From assembly GCA_937899905.1 (NCBI GenBank), contig CALCCF010000020.1, positions 29,979 through 93,978 on the forward strand: 64,000 nucleotides of DNA, written 5' to 3'. Source of the DNA: an uncultured Phycisphaeraceae bacterium. GTDB lineage: Bacteria > Planctomycetota > Phycisphaerae > Phycisphaerales > UBA1924. Shown one piece after another: positions 35,453-44,362 of the stretch. Position numbers and translations under genes: made by a program. Position 1 is the stretch's first letter, and the number at the start of each line of letters is the position of its first letter. The notes under the pieces are model-generated. The model did no database searches, had not been told where the DNA came from, and saw only the letters and a program-made list of their open reading frames with translations.

Positions 35453-36508
35453 CTACGCCCCGATCAGCTTGGCGTAGACAGAGCGGGCCTCCGCCGGATC
35501 TTCAGTTCCCGCGATGATCGCCCGTCCGTCGGGAAAGACGGTCAGGGCGTATTGCCGATCGCCCTCGCTCGCCTCGGCCTTCAACAACGGGCCGACACGA
35601 CGCGTAGGCCCGTGTGCCGCCAGCCGTTCGCTTAGTTCATCGAACGCTACACCGGCCGAAACCGCGGGCGTGACCTGCACGGCGTCGCGGCCGCACAACG
35701 GCTGCGCCAGGCTCGCCATCGCGCCATCGAGGAAATCGAACCTGCGTTGGCCGCAGCACCGACACGCCGAGCGATCGCCGGCGAGATCGTCGAGCTTCAG
35801 TCGGCGGCGCGTGTTGTGCAGCAGATCGAAGTCGAGCATCGTCCCGCTCAGGAGATCTAAACGACCGAGCAGCACCTTGATCGCATCGGCGGCCTGCTGC
35901 GCGGCAACGATCGCGACCGCGGGTCCGAACACGCCCGCGGTATCGCACGTCGGGACGCTCCCCGCCGGCGGCGGCTCAGGTAAAACACAACGCAAGCAAG
36001 GTGTGGAGTGCTCGCCCTCGCCGGGCACAAAGGTCGCCGCCATGCCTCGACCCGCGATCACTCCGCCGTAGGCGTACGGGATCCCGAGCTTCACCGACAG
36101 GTCATTGAGCAGGAAACGCGTCTCGAAGTTATCGGTGCCGTCGAGGATGACATCGCACCCAGCAGCCAGCCCCTCGGCGTTCTCGGGCGAGAAGTCGGCC
36201 GCTTCGGGTTCGATCGTGATCGAACTGTTGACCGCGCCGAGCCGGGCCGCCGCGGCGTGCGCCTTGGCATGACCAATATCGGCTTCCGAATACAACGTCT
36301 GCCGCTGGAGGTTCGTGCGTTCGACGACGTCACGATCGACGATGCGGACGTGCCCCCCGCCGGCACGCGCGAGCAGGTCCGCCTGTGCGCATCCAAGGGC
36401 GCCACAGCCGACGATCAATGCTCTCAATTCGCCGAGCCGCCGCTGCCCGGCCTCCCCCACTTCGGGCAACAGCTGCTGGCGGTGGTACCGATCGGGCTGC
36501 ACATCCAT
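35453..36508 (-). CDS. ThiF/MoeB-family sulfur-carrier adenylyltransferase
   Basis: Adenylates the C-terminal Gly of a ubiquitin-like sulfur carrier (ThiS or MoaD) for thiamine or molybdopterin synthesis. The 351-residue protein has the nucleotide motif VGCGALGCAQADLLARAG, DRDVVERTNLQRQ, and zinc-binding CLRC plus CRCC pairs. TCDTAGVFGP carries the conserved Cys. The ~85-residue C-terminal domain lacks a rhodanese active-site Cys, so it is closer to MoeB/HesA than to fused MoeZ-like enzymes. Which carrier it serves cannot be told. The ATG at 36508 is chosen over 36526 because homologous sequence (DRYHRQQLLPEVGE) begins right after it. Confidence 0.85.
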   Translation of the reverse strand: MDVQPDRYHRQQLLPEVGEAGQRRLGELRALIVGCGALGCAQADLLARAGGGHVRIVDRDVVERTNLQRQTLYSEADIGHAKAHAAAARLGAVNSSITIEPEAADFSPENAEGLAAGCDVILDGTDNFETRFLLNDLSVKLGIPYAYGGVIAGRGMAATFVPGEGEHSTPCLRCVLPEPPPAGSVPTCDTAGVFGPAVAIVAAQQAADAIKVLLGRLDLLSGTMLDFDLLHNTRRRLKLDDLAGDRSACRCCGQRRFDFLDGAMASLAQPLCGRDAVQVTPAVSAGVAFDELSERLAAHGPTRRVGPLLKAEASEGDRQYALTVFPDGRAIIAGTEDPAEARSVYAKLIGA

Positions 36509-36526
36509 AGGACACGATACGCGCAC

Positions 36527-36552
36527 AAAAAAGCCGCGAACGTGTTCGCGGC
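36527..36552 (-). terminator. Rho-independent terminator of the rpsL-rpsG unit
   Basis: On the minus strand GCCGCGAA pairs with TTCGCGGC around a four-base loop (36533-36552) and is followed by six Ts at 36527-36532. It lies 31 bases beyond the rpsG stop. Confidence 0.85.
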
Positions 36553-36582
36553 CATTGACGGGGGACAGTTGTGGTTCGCGAC

Positions 36583-37074
36583 TTACGCGAAGTGGGCAAA
36601 CGCCTTGTTGGCGTCGGCCATGCGGTGGGTCTGATCGCGAATGGTCATCGCCTTGCCCTCGCCGCGAGCCGCATTGTACAGCTCATCCGCGAGGCGACCG
36701 GCCATCGGGCGGCCCTTCTCGCCGCGGGCGCTGGTGATGATCCAGCGGAACGCCAGGCTCTGCTGGCGGCGGCCCTTCACCTGCTGGGGCACCTGGTAGT
36801 TCGCACCACCGATGCGCTTCGAGCGGACCTCGACGTACGGCTTCACGTTGTCGATCGCCATGAGGAACAACGCCAGCGAGTTCTCGGGGGCGTCGGGGTT
36901 GTTTTCCTTCTTGAGCTTCTCGTCGATGAGGTCGAGCGCGTCGTACACCACGCGGGTGGCGCGCGTCTTCTTGCCGTCGCGCATCACACAGTTGATGAAC
37001 TTGGCGAGGGTGATGTCGTTGTAGCGGGAGTCGGGACGCAGTTGGTCTTCCGACGCGGTGATCCTACCGGCCAT
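36583..37074 (-). CDS. rpsG: 30S ribosomal protein S7
   Basis: Primary 16S rRNA-binding protein of the small-subunit head. The 163-residue protein matches S7 over its length: KFINCVMRDGKKTRATRVVYDALDLI, then VKPYVEVRSKRIGGANYQVP, then AFRWIITSARGEKGRPMAGRLADEL. GGAGAT lies upstream of the ATG at 37074. rpsL precedes it, but the usual fusA and tuf are not next in the operon; a terminator follows. Confidence 0.95.
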   Translation of the reverse strand: MAGRITASEDQLRPDSRYNDITLAKFINCVMRDGKKTRATRVVYDALDLIDEKLKKENNPDAPENSLALFLMAIDNVKPYVEVRSKRIGGANYQVPQQVKGRRQQSLAFRWIITSARGEKGRPMAGRLADELYNAARGEGKAMTIRDQTHRMADANKAFAHFA

Positions 37075-37198
37075 GGAAATCTCCTTCGGCTCATCCGCCG
37101 GCGTTCAATGCCGGCCGTGTTCACCCCGCCAGTTTCAGGCCCAGGCGGGATTACTTGCCATGTCGATCAGTCAACTCACCGATGCGGTGAGGTAAGTC
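37075..37198 (-). other. rpsL-rpsG spacer with two hairpins
   Basis: The 124-base spacer has two inverted repeats: CCCGCC/GGCGGG arms around 37126-37150 and CTCACC/GGTGAG arms at 37175-37191 directly after rpsL. Neither has a T-run. S7 binds its own message in the str operon of enteric bacteria at the rpsL-rpsG junction, so a comparable autoregulatory structure is possible here; that is inference. Confidence 0.35.
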
Positions 37199-37570
37199 TT
37201 ACTTGCCCTTCTTGGTGCCGTACTTCGAGCGGCCCTGCTTGCGACCGTCGACACCGAGGCTGTCCTGCGCACCACGCACGACGTGGTAGCGAACACCGGG
37301 AAGGTCGGGCACGCGGCCACCACGCACGAGCACGATCGAGTGCTCCTGCAGGTTGTGGCCCTCACCGCCGATGTACGCCGTGACCTCGCGGCCGTTGCTC
37401 AGGCGAACACGAGCCACCTTGCGAAGCGCCGAGTTGGGCTTCTTGGGCGTCATCGTCTTCACGCTCAGGCACACGCCACGACGCTGCGGGCACCCTTCGA
37501 TGTCACGCACCTTGGACTTCACCTTCGGCGTGCGGCGGGGGCTGCGGCAGAGCTGGTTGATGGTGGGCAT
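37199..37570 (-). CDS. rpsL: 30S ribosomal protein S12
   Basis: Decoding-site protein of the small subunit. The 123 residues contain [39 protein letters not shown] and the streptomycin-relevant loop [33 protein letters not shown]. The Lys at the position equivalent to E. coli Lys43 (TPKKPNSA) and Lys88 is Arg here ([11 protein letters not shown]). The start at 37570 matches the normal S12 N-terminus, although the frame stays open to 37666. Confidence 0.96.
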   Translation of the reverse strand: MPTINQLCRSPRRTPKVKSKVRDIEGCPQRRGVCLSVKTMTPKKPNSALRKVARVRLSNGREVTAYIGGEGHNLQEHSIVLVRGGRVPDLPGVRYHVVRGAQDSLGVDGRKQGRSKYGTKKGK

Positions 37571-37667
37571 AAGCGGCAGATATCCTGCTGGGCTGCCCGA
37601 AACCAAGGCGGCTTCGGGACATATGAAACTCGAAAAACGCCCGCCGAGATCGCTCTGGCGGGCCACG

Positions 37668-37697
37668 AGTATAGGGCTGACAGCCGCCCTGGGTCTA
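37668..37697 (-). promoter_or_regulatory. Candidate promoter for rpsL-rpsG
   Basis: On the minus strand TAGACC (37692-37697) and a near-consensus TATACT (37668-37673) are 18 bases apart, about 100 bases upstream of rpsL. It sits between the divergent rpsL and MazG-like genes. Confidence 0.45.
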
Positions 37698-37707
37698 CCG
37701 TCAGGGC

Positions 37708-38037
37708 ATGACCACGCAGCCCGATCCTCACGCTCCAGATATGTCCCTCCGGGCTTTCCAGCAGCTCATCCGCGAGCGATACCACGCCACCGACAGTGCG
37801 CGGGGAGTCCCAGGGACGTTCATGTGGCTCATCGAGGAGGTTGGCGAGCTGGCCACCTCGCTCCAGGACTGCGCACCCGATCGGAACCCGAGCCAAGCCG
37901 ACCTGGACAACTTGGAAGAAGAGTTCGCAGACGTCCTGGCCTGGCTCACCACCCTTGCCAACATCGCCGGGGTCGACCTGGCCGCAGCCGTGAGCAAGTA
38001 CACAGATCCCAACCGGGTCGAGGGCGTGAAGCACTAA
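37708..38037 (+). CDS. MazG-like nucleotide pyrophosphohydrolase
   Basis: The 109-residue protein is a single MazG-fold domain, hydrolysing nucleoside triphosphates to monophosphates. The metal-binding pattern is EEVGEL (about 46-51) and [10 protein letters not shown] (about 71-80), followed by the conserved Asn. Single-domain forms are often called MazG-like or NTP-PPase and act in nucleotide pool cleaning. It is divergent from rpsL. Confidence 0.85.
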   Translation: MTTQPDPHAPDMSLRAFQQLIRERYHATDSARGVPGTFMWLIEEVGELATSLQDCAPDRNPSQADLDNLEEEFADVLAWLTTLANIAGVDLAAAVSKYTDPNRVEGVKH

Positions 38038-38075
38038 CCGGGCCCCCGCCTTCGCGGTCTCCAAATTCGCGGTTT

Positions 38076-38112
38076 CCAAAAACGAACAAGCCCGGGCTCG
38101 AGGCCCGGGCTT
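38076..38112. terminator. Bidirectional terminator between MazG-like and sigma genes
   Basis: A ten-base-pair stem AAGCCCGGGC/GCCCGGGCTT (38088-38097 with 38103-38112). On the minus strand it is followed by a T-rich tract at 38076-38087; on the plus strand by a weaker T-rich stretch. It serves two convergent genes. Confidence 0.8.
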
Positions 38113-38143
38113 GCCTTGTCCTCTCCTATCCAATCCTGTGAGC

Positions 38144-39103
38144 TCAGCCGGCGCTGCGTGCGCGAGCGGCTGCGGCCATCGCGCGGGCGCGGGCCCGCTC
38201 GGGGCTGAGCGGCTCGCCCGTTCGTGTGCGGTTCTCGCGGAAGAACCGGCTCGGACGCTCGTCGGTCAGCTGGGCGTTGAGGCGCGTCATCGCTTCGTCC
38301 ACGATCTGGCGGACACGCTCGCGGCTCAGCCCGACGCGCTCGGCGACCTGCTTGAGCGTCAGCGGGTCCTGGCCGTCCAGGCCGAACCGTGCGTTGAGGA
38401 TCGCCGCCTCGCGGTCGTCAATGGTCTCCATCAGGCGACGCAGGGTCGACATCTCGTCGGCCTGCAGTGGCACCTCGCCGGGCGGGGCGTACCGATCGTC
38501 GGCGACTACCTCGGACAGGCCCGGCGTGTTCTCGTCGCCCGAAGCCGGCTGGGTCTGCGCACGAGTCGCACGGATCGCACGGCGGATCGCACGGACCTTC
38601 TTGACCGGGAGCTCCATCGCGGCGGCGACCTGCTCGACCGAAGGCGGGAAGCCCGTCTCGTTCTCGAGATCGCGGGACACCTGACGCATGCGGGCGATCA
38701 GTTCGACCATGTAGGCCGGGACGTGGATCGGCCGCGAGGCGTTGATCAGGGCGCGCTTGATGGCCTGCTTGATCCACCACGATGCGTACGTGCTGAAGCG
38801 GGCGCCCTGGTCGGGGTCGAAACCCTCGACGGCGCGCATCAGCCCGATGTTGCCCTCCTCGATGAGGTCGGACAGCACGAGGCCGCGGTTGGCAAAGTTC
38901 TTGGCGATGGCGACAACCAGGCGGAGGTTGGCCCGGATCATCTGTTCGCGAGCCTCGGGGCAGCTCTCGCGCTGGATCCGGTAACCCAGCTCGCGCTCCT
39001 GCTCAGCGGTGAGCAGCGGCGTCCGCTTGATCTCGTCCAAGTACAACTGGAGTTCGGAACGCACACCCGGACTCGCCGAGTCATTCCTCGTAATAGCAGT
39101 CAC
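38144..39103 (-). CDS. RNA polymerase sigma factor, RpoD/SigA-like
   Basis: The 319-residue protein contains sigma-70 regions 1.2 (LQLYLDEIKRTPLLTAEQE), 2 (IRANLRLVVAIAKNFANRGL, DLIEEGNIGLMRAVEGFDP, STYASWWIKQAIKRAL), 3 and 4 (LTLKQVAERVGLSRERVRQIVDEAM). Region 1.1 and the non-conserved domain are absent, so it may be a short primary-type sigma (group 2 or the sole housekeeping one). The GTG at 39103 has AAAGGTGGG upstream. A basic Arg/Ala-rich extension of about 25 residues follows region 4. A small ORF ends four bases before it. Confidence 0.92.
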   Translation of the reverse strand: MTAITRNDSASPGVRSELQLYLDEIKRTPLLTAEQERELGYRIQRESCPEAREQMIRANLRLVVAIAKNFANRGLVLSDLIEEGNIGLMRAVEGFDPDQGARFSTYASWWIKQAIKRALINASRPIHVPAYMVELIARMRQVSRDLENETGFPPSVEQVAAAMELPVKKVRAIRRAIRATRAQTQPASGDENTPGLSEVVADDRYAPPGEVPLQADEMSTLRRLMETIDDREAAILNARFGLDGQDPLTLKQVAERVGLSRERVRQIVDEAMTRLNAQLTDERPSRFFRENRTRTGEPLSPERARARAMAAAARARSAG

Positions 39104-39431
39104 GACTCATCCCACCTTTCGTGATGTGCCCCCACGAGAACCGATGGAGCACATCATCCTCCTACCGCGTATTCGCTCGCCAGCCGTAACGGATTCATCG
39201 AGCCTCCGCGCAAGTGGCTCAAACCGTTCCGGCGTGCGAACGCCAACGAGGTCGGATTCACCCAACAGGCGAAGATACTCCGCCTGTGCCGCTGCCCAGC
39301 TTGCCTCTCTCCTCAAAGAAGCGCGGGGTGACGGCTCAGCGAATTTGGGCGAGACTTCCTCTGGCACTATGCTACACAAACGTCTGTGCCGTCTGCAAGG
39401 CCTTTTTGCCCCCGAATAGCACAAAACTCCC
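39104..39431. other. Divergent intergenic region with a weak leader ORF
   Basis: About 330 bases between the sigma gene and the UvrB/UvrC-motif gene. A minus-strand frame ends at 39107, four bases before the sigma start, and a GTG at 39367 would give about 86 codons (AEYLRLLGESDLVGVR and so on); codon bias is weak and I do not count it as a gene. A minus-strand promoter-like pair TTGCAG-N18-TAGCAT lies near 39370-39400. Confidence 0.35.
39345..39373 (+). promoter_or_regulatory. Candidate promoter TTGGGC-N17-TATGCT
   Basis: TTGGGC at 39345-39350 and TATGCT at 39368-39373 with 17 bases between, about 60 bases upstream of the ATG at 39432. Confidence 0.4.
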
Positions 39432-40205
39432 ATGAACCGCGACATATCGGACATATTGGAAGACTGGCCCTACGATCGGACCCGCCCAAACATCCGCCTG
39501 ATCCAGGGCGCGATGGGGGACCCGTTACTCCAGGTCAGGCTTGATCTTGGCGTGCTCCAGATGTACGTGGACGGACGCCCCGACGGGCAGACGCCCCATA
39601 ACTATCGCAGCCTGCTCGAGTACTTCGAAAACCTGGCCGAGGACGCCGAATTGATGGGCGAAACCGGCGAAGGCGAGGCCTTCGAGCTCTCGCCAGACGA
39701 CTGCAAGCTGCTCCGAGAAGAAGCAGCCCAGTACTACCACCGATACGTGGCACTATTGGTCCTAAACGACTTCGACGGAGTGATCCGGGACACCGCCCGC
39801 AACCTGAGGCTCATTGAATTCCTGGTCCGATATGCACGCGAAGAAACCGACGGCCGGTCGATGGTGCATTATCGGCCCTTCATCCTGACCGTTCGGACCC
39901 GGGCTCTCGCCGGCCAGATGATCCGCGCCAACGAGTCCAAGGCGGCGGTCGCGATGATCGACGAAGGGCTCGATGCGCTCCAGCAGGCGTTCGCCGACGC
40001 GGGCGAGCCCGAGGCGTTCGAGGCGTCGGCCGAGCGGCGCACGCTGGCGGGGATGCGCGAGGCTATCAACCCCAAGCTCATGCCCAGCCAGGCCGCCGAG
40101 CTGGAGTCGCGCCTCGAGCGCGCGCTCGAGGCCGAGAACTACGAGTTGGCCGCCATCCTGCGCGACGAGATCAAGTCGCTCCGCGATCGCCCGCCGAAGG
40201 GCTAA
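39432..40205 (+). CDS. UvrB/UvrC-motif protein
   Basis: The 257-residue protein ends with a UvrB/UvrC interaction motif (ESRLERALEAENYELAAILRDEIKSL, about 224-250 by position). The N-terminal 130 residues (IRLIQGAMGDPLLQVRLDLGVLQMYVDGRP) form a conserved region seen in planctomycetal hypothetical proteins, and the centre is helical. The UVR motif also occurs in McsA-type regulators, so DNA repair is not the only option. The CCA-adding enzyme gene starts six bases later, which implies co-transcription. Confidence 0.75.
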   Translation: MNRDISDILEDWPYDRTRPNIRLIQGAMGDPLLQVRLDLGVLQMYVDGRPDGQTPHNYRSLLEYFENLAEDAELMGETGEGEAFELSPDDCKLLREEAAQYYHRYVALLVLNDFDGVIRDTARNLRLIEFLVRYAREETDGRSMVHYRPFILTVRTRALAGQMIRANESKAAVAMIDEGLDALQQAFADAGEPEAFEASAERRTLAGMREAINPKLMPSQAAELESRLERALEAENYELAAILRDEIKSLRDRPPKG

Positions 40206-40210
40206 CGGCC

Positions 40211-41545
40211 ATGGACCAGGAGTCGACCGAGCACCCCGCACCTCGTCAGGCCGCGCTGGCGGTTGTGACGCACCTGCGCGCGCAGGGGCACGAGGCGTAC
40301 TTTGCCGGTGGGTGCGTGCGCGACGAGTTGCTCGGGCTCGATCCCGGGGACTACGACGTCGCGACCGACGCCACGCCCGATCGGCTCGCGAGCCTGTTCC
40401 ACGGTTCCCGGCTCGTGGGCGCCAAGTTCGGCGTTGTGCAGGTCCGCAAGCTCGGCATCTGGACCGAGGTGGCGACGTTCCGCACCGATGGGTCCTACTC
40501 GGATCGCCGCCGACCCGATGGCGTGACGTTTAGCGATAGCCAGTCCGACGCCGAGCGCCGAGACTTCACGATAAATGCGCTCTTTCTTGATCCGCTCGCC
40601 GACCGGGAGGATTGGACGCCACGGCCGGATGCCGCGCCGATTGCCGGCCGTGTGATCGATCTGGTTGGTGGTCTCACGGACCTCCAGCGCGGCGTGCTGC
40701 GGGCCGTCGGAGACGCGCACCAGCGATTGGCAGAGGACCAGCTCCGCGCGCTGCGCGCCGTTCGATTCGCGGCTCGGCTGGGCTTCGAGATCGACCCGAC
40801 CACGGCCCACGCGATCACCGAGCACGCGGGAGAGCTTGAGGGCATCAGCCGGGAGCGCATCGGCGGCGAGCTCCGTCGGATGCTCTCGCACGAGTCCCGC
40901 GCCCGCGCGGCGTCGATCATGGAGATGCTCGGCCTCGATGGTCCCGTGCTCGAGGAGCGGGCGCGCGGTGCCGGGCAGCATCACCCCCGCCTAGCCGCGC
41001 TCGAGCGAACGGCCGAAACCGCCACGGCTCTGGCGGCGTGGTCGGCCGATCGCGGTCACGGAGGCACGGAAGAAGACATCGCCCACGCCGCGCGGCGCCT
41101 GCGGGCGGCCCTGTGCCTGAGCAACGAAGAGCAGACGATGCTCTCGGCGATCCTCTCGCGACGGCTGGACGTCATCGAGCGGTTCGCCCATATGGGGAAG
41201 GCCGGCCAGAAGAGGCTCGCTTCGGCGCGCGGTTTCACGGACGCGCTGACGCTGGTTCGGGCCGAGCGGGGCGAGATCGCCGCCCAGGTCGACGCTCGGG
41301 TGGCCGAACTCGCGGCCGAGCCCGGCGGGCTCGCACCCGAGCCCTGGGTGACCGGGGACGACCTGATCGAGCTCGGCTGGATGCCGGGTCCGGATTTTGC
41401 TCGGGTTTTGGAGGACGCCTACGACCGCCAACTCGAGGGAAGTGCCGCAGATCGGGGCGAGTTGCTGGAACATCTGGCTACGCTGGGCGTCAATAAAGGC
41501 GGTCGCTCAAGCGATCGTGACGTGGGGCTACCCGGCTCTGGGTGA
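40211..41545 (+). CDS. cca: CCA tRNA nucleotidyltransferase / poly(A) polymerase family
   Basis: Adds CCA to tRNA 3' ends (or poly(A) to RNA in some paralogues). The class II nucleotidyltransferase head carries GGCVRDELLG (about 34-43) and the metal-binding DYDVATDA (about 48-55); RRDFTINALFLDP and EDQLRALRAVRFAARLGF follow in the expected order. The C-terminal ~200 residues are helical. At 444 residues it is within the bacterial class II range. Motif details cannot separate CCA-adding from A-adding enzymes without comparison. Confidence 0.88.
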   Translation: MDQESTEHPAPRQAALAVVTHLRAQGHEAYFAGGCVRDELLGLDPGDYDVATDATPDRLASLFHGSRLVGAKFGVVQVRKLGIWTEVATFRTDGSYSDRRRPDGVTFSDSQSDAERRDFTINALFLDPLADREDWTPRPDAAPIAGRVIDLVGGLTDLQRGVLRAVGDAHQRLAEDQLRALRAVRFAARLGFEIDPTTAHAITEHAGELEGISRERIGGELRRMLSHESRARAASIMEMLGLDGPVLEERARGAGQHHPRLAALERTAETATALAAWSADRGHGGTEEDIAHAARRLRAALCLSNEEQTMLSAILSRRLDVIERFAHMGKAGQKRLASARGFTDALTLVRAERGEIAAQVDARVAELAAEPGGLAPEPWVTGDDLIELGWMPGPDFARVLEDAYDRQLEGSAADRGELLEHLATLGVNKGGRSSDRDVGLPGSG

Positions 41546-41643
41546 GCCCGTCGTTTGGCCCCTTGGCCGGCCGATGCCGGTTTCGCGGGGTAGGAAGAGC
41601 TTTGATTCACACAGGTTTGTTGGCTGTTGGAGGCCTCCACACG

Positions 41644-42837
41644 ATGAAGACGCACGATTGGGATAGCCGTGGCTTGGTCGGCAGGACCCGGGCGATGATC
41701 ACCCTGATGCTGGCCGCGATCGCGGTCGGCGTGGTGGGCGCTCCCGCTCTTGCTCACCAAGACCCAGCGAAGGTGTACTACTTCGCCGCCGATGGCTGGT
41801 TCGGCAAGGACATCTCGTTCACGCCGATGAACGAGGCGATGGAGGAGGCTCGCGAGCTCGGGGCCGACTACATCATCATCAAGGTCGATGTGAACTGGTT
41901 CTCGGAGCGTGACCCGCTGCAGTCCGAGATGCCCGACGACTCGGGGCTGTTTGACGTCTTTGGTATTCGTCCGATCCGCGGCCTGTTCACCGACGAAGGT
42001 CTGGAGCACTGGGACGAGGAGCCGGAGATCGTGTTCTGGGTGAAGAACGCGATGGGCAGCGCGGCGTTCCTGCCGTTCTTGTCCGAGACTATGTTCTTCC
42101 ATCCCGAGGGACGAATCGGCGGCATCCGCGGCGTGTACCTGCGGTTCCAGGGTGGCGACGAGGTCGTGAAGGAGAAGCTGGTCGCGGCGAGCCTCTCGAC
42201 CGCGAAGGGCATGGTCATCGACTTTGGGTACGAGCCCAAGCTGATCGACGCAATGGCGCGCGGCGACACGGTCCTGTCCTACCGCCTGGAAGGCGGCCGA
42301 CCGGTGTACCTCGATCGCGAGCCGGAGAGCACCGACGAGTTCTTGCTCACCGACAACGCGCTGCTCGAGAGTCGACGCGACACGCTTGAGGAACTCGCGC
42401 GCGGTCGCGGCACGAACTTCCTCACGCTCGATGCCGATACCTCGCAGATCCTGGGTGTGTCGAAGGGCACGGTGTCGGACCTTGACGACCTGCTCTTCGA
42501 GCTGGGCATCATCCGCAACCACGAGATGGTTGGTGATGGCGACAAGATCATGGAAGACTGGACGCGGACGATCGAGCGCACCGAAGACGCGCTGGCTCGC
42601 CTCATGCGTGAGTATCAGGAAATCGAAGTCGAGGGCGAGTGGAGTGAGCGTCGCCGGGCTCGGGGCCAGCAGCGCGCCAAGCTCCAGCAGATGATCGGGC
42701 TGCTCGATCGTTACAAGGAAGCGCTCCGGCCGTACGAGATCCAGGGATTTGGCGGCGGCTCGCCCCAGCAGTGGATCTCGCAGTTCCGAATCATCCTGCA
42801 GCGCCTCGAGCTCATGCAGCTCGCCGACGAGCGCTAA
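41644..42837 (+). CDS. Secreted ClpP-fold/NfeD-like protein 1
   Basis: The 397-residue protein has a late signal peptide (hydrophobic 19-36, cut near ALAHQ). The centre is a ClpP/crotonase-like domain: MNEAMEEARELGADYIIIKVD (about 60-80) and VKNAMGSAAFLPFLSETMFF (about 138-157), where the Ser in GSAA aligns with the nucleophile of SppA/NfeD-type peptidases. The C-terminal region is helical (GRGTNFLTLDADTSQILGVSKG on). A paralogue follows directly. It may be a membrane-protein quality-control peptidase, but catalysis is not certain. Confidence 0.6.
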   Translation: MKTHDWDSRGLVGRTRAMITLMLAAIAVGVVGAPALAHQDPAKVYYFAADGWFGKDISFTPMNEAMEEARELGADYIIIKVDVNWFSERDPLQSEMPDDSGLFDVFGIRPIRGLFTDEGLEHWDEEPEIVFWVKNAMGSAAFLPFLSETMFFHPEGRIGGIRGVYLRFQGGDEVVKEKLVAASLSTAKGMVIDFGYEPKLIDAMARGDTVLSYRLEGGRPVYLDREPESTDEFLLTDNALLESRRDTLEELARGRGTNFLTLDADTSQILGVSKGTVSDLDDLLFELGIIRNHEMVGDGDKIMEDWTRTIERTEDALARLMREYQEIEVEGEWSERRRARGQQRAKLQQMIGLLDRYKEALRPYEIQGFGGGSPQQWISQFRIILQRLELMQLADER

Positions 42838-42869
42838 GCACCCATGGGAAATCTTTGGAGAACCGTGCA

Positions 42870-44180
42870 ATGAAGCAGAAGACGACAACCGCCGCACGAC
42901 TCGCCCGTGGAACGGCTTGTGCATTGGCCATGCTCGCGTGCGTCCAGGTGGCCGCCGCGGAAGACCGCATCACGCTGAACGACGGCCGGGTCATCGAGGG
43001 CGAGATCGCCCGCGAGCTGAACGGTGCCGTTTGGGTGAAGACCGCCGATGGTCTTACGCAGTTCTACCCGGCTTCGGACGTCCTTCGCATCGAGCGTGAT
43101 GTGGACACTTCCGGAGGCGAGACACCCGCCGACCCCGGCATTACTGATCCAGCCCCCTCAGAGGCCGGCCCGACGGAGACGACCGAAGCCCCGGCCGTTC
43201 GCGCGCCGTCGTCGAACGCCACTCGGGTTGCCATCCTGAGCTTCGGCGATGCGGATGCTGGCCAGGGCATGGTCGGTACGTACGTGACCGCGCAGTCTTT
43301 CCGCGAGTGCATCCCGCTGCTTGAGGAAGAAGAGATCGACGTCGTCGTGTTCCGCATTAACTCGGGCGGCGGCGCGGTGCTGGAGCTCATGCCGCTGAGC
43401 GACGTGTTCCACAACGAGTTCAAGCCGAAGTTCCGCACCGTGGCTTGGATCGACTACGCGATCTCGGCCGCCTCGCTGAGCCCGCACACGCTGTCGGAAC
43501 ACTACTTTATGCGTCGCGGCGCCTACGGCGGCAACACCGCGTGGTTTGGCGCGCTGCAGGCCGTCGAGGGCCGTGGCCTGGAAGACATCCTGTACATGGC
43601 CGAGCGCATCAGCGAGCGTGGTGGGCATGATCCCCGGATCATCCGCGCCATGCAGATCATGGATCCGCTCTCGATCGATCTGGACGAGAACGGTCGCGTC
43701 GAGGCCATGTATCAGAACACGCAGGGTGAGGTGCTCATCAACCCGCAGAGCCGCGTTCTTGCGTTGACGAGCATCACGGCCCAGCAGATGGGCTTCGCCG
43801 ACGGCATCGCCGACACGCTCGAGGAGCTCGGCAAGGCGATGGGCCTGACCGAGGTCGAGTTCGTTGGCGAGAAGGTCGAGGGCGTCGCCTGGCCGGTTTC
43901 TAAGGCCGAGAAGTACCTCCGTCGCTTCCGCGAGCAGACGGCACGCGATGAGCAGCGTCTCAACGAGTACTTCGATGGCTACAACGTGGCGATCGATCTC
44001 GCCCGCGGGGCCGACGAGGACAGCAAGGGCAAGTTCATCGGTTTCGCTCGCCGGAGCCTGAACTCGATGGTGCGGATGGTGGACAACAACCCGCGCCAGG
44101 CGCTGTTCATCTTCAACCGCTCGGAAGAGCAGTTCCGTGACTGGGTCCGTGAGCAAGAGGAGCTCCTCCGGAGCCTGTGA
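42870..44180 (+). CDS. Secreted ClpP-fold/NfeD-like protein 2
   Basis: The 436-residue protein has a signal peptide (to about VAAAE), a short N-terminal beta domain (ITLNDGRVIEGEIARELNG, 30 residues), a Pro/Thr-rich linker (75-115), then a ClpP-like domain: VVVFRINSGGGAVLELMPLSDVF and WIDYAISAASLSPHTLSEHYFM. NSGGG and the Ala-Ala-Ser motif are typical of SppA and NfeD. The C-terminal 150 residues are helical. The start at 42870 has GGAG upstream. The gene lies 32 bases after its paralogue and is followed by a terminator; together they form a two-gene operon. Confidence 0.65.
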   Translation: MKQKTTTAARLARGTACALAMLACVQVAAAEDRITLNDGRVIEGEIARELNGAVWVKTADGLTQFYPASDVLRIERDVDTSGGETPADPGITDPAPSEAGPTETTEAPAVRAPSSNATRVAILSFGDADAGQGMVGTYVTAQSFRECIPLLEEEEIDVVVFRINSGGGAVLELMPLSDVFHNEFKPKFRTVAWIDYAISAASLSPHTLSEHYFMRRGAYGGNTAWFGALQAVEGRGLEDILYMAERISERGGHDPRIIRAMQIMDPLSIDLDENGRVEAMYQNTQGEVLINPQSRVLALTSITAQQMGFADGIADTLEELGKAMGLTEVEFVGEKVEGVAWPVSKAEKYLRRFREQTARDEQRLNEYFDGYNVAIDLARGADEDSKGKFIGFARRSLNSMVRMVDNNPRQALFIFNRSEEQFRDWVREQEELLRSL

Positions 44181-44236
44181 ACCACACGGAAGCGGTCGTC
44201 TAGGTTTCTTGTCCGGCCGCTCAGCAGAGCTCTCTA

Positions 44237-44268
44237 GGGCCGTCCCAAACTCGGGGCGGCCCTTTGTT
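44237..44268 (+). terminator. Rho-independent terminator after the NfeD-like pair
   Basis: A long stem GGGCCG(T)CCC/GGG(G)CGGCCC around a six-base loop (44237-44262) is followed by TTTGTT. It lies about 60 bases after the stop. Confidence 0.8.
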
Positions 44269-44362
44269 CGTTTCGGCCGCGCTCTAACATCGCACAGAGT
44301 GCGGGATGATCCCACTGGACACGACACTCCGACCCACTGGTCGGACGCGAGGAGGCCACGCG

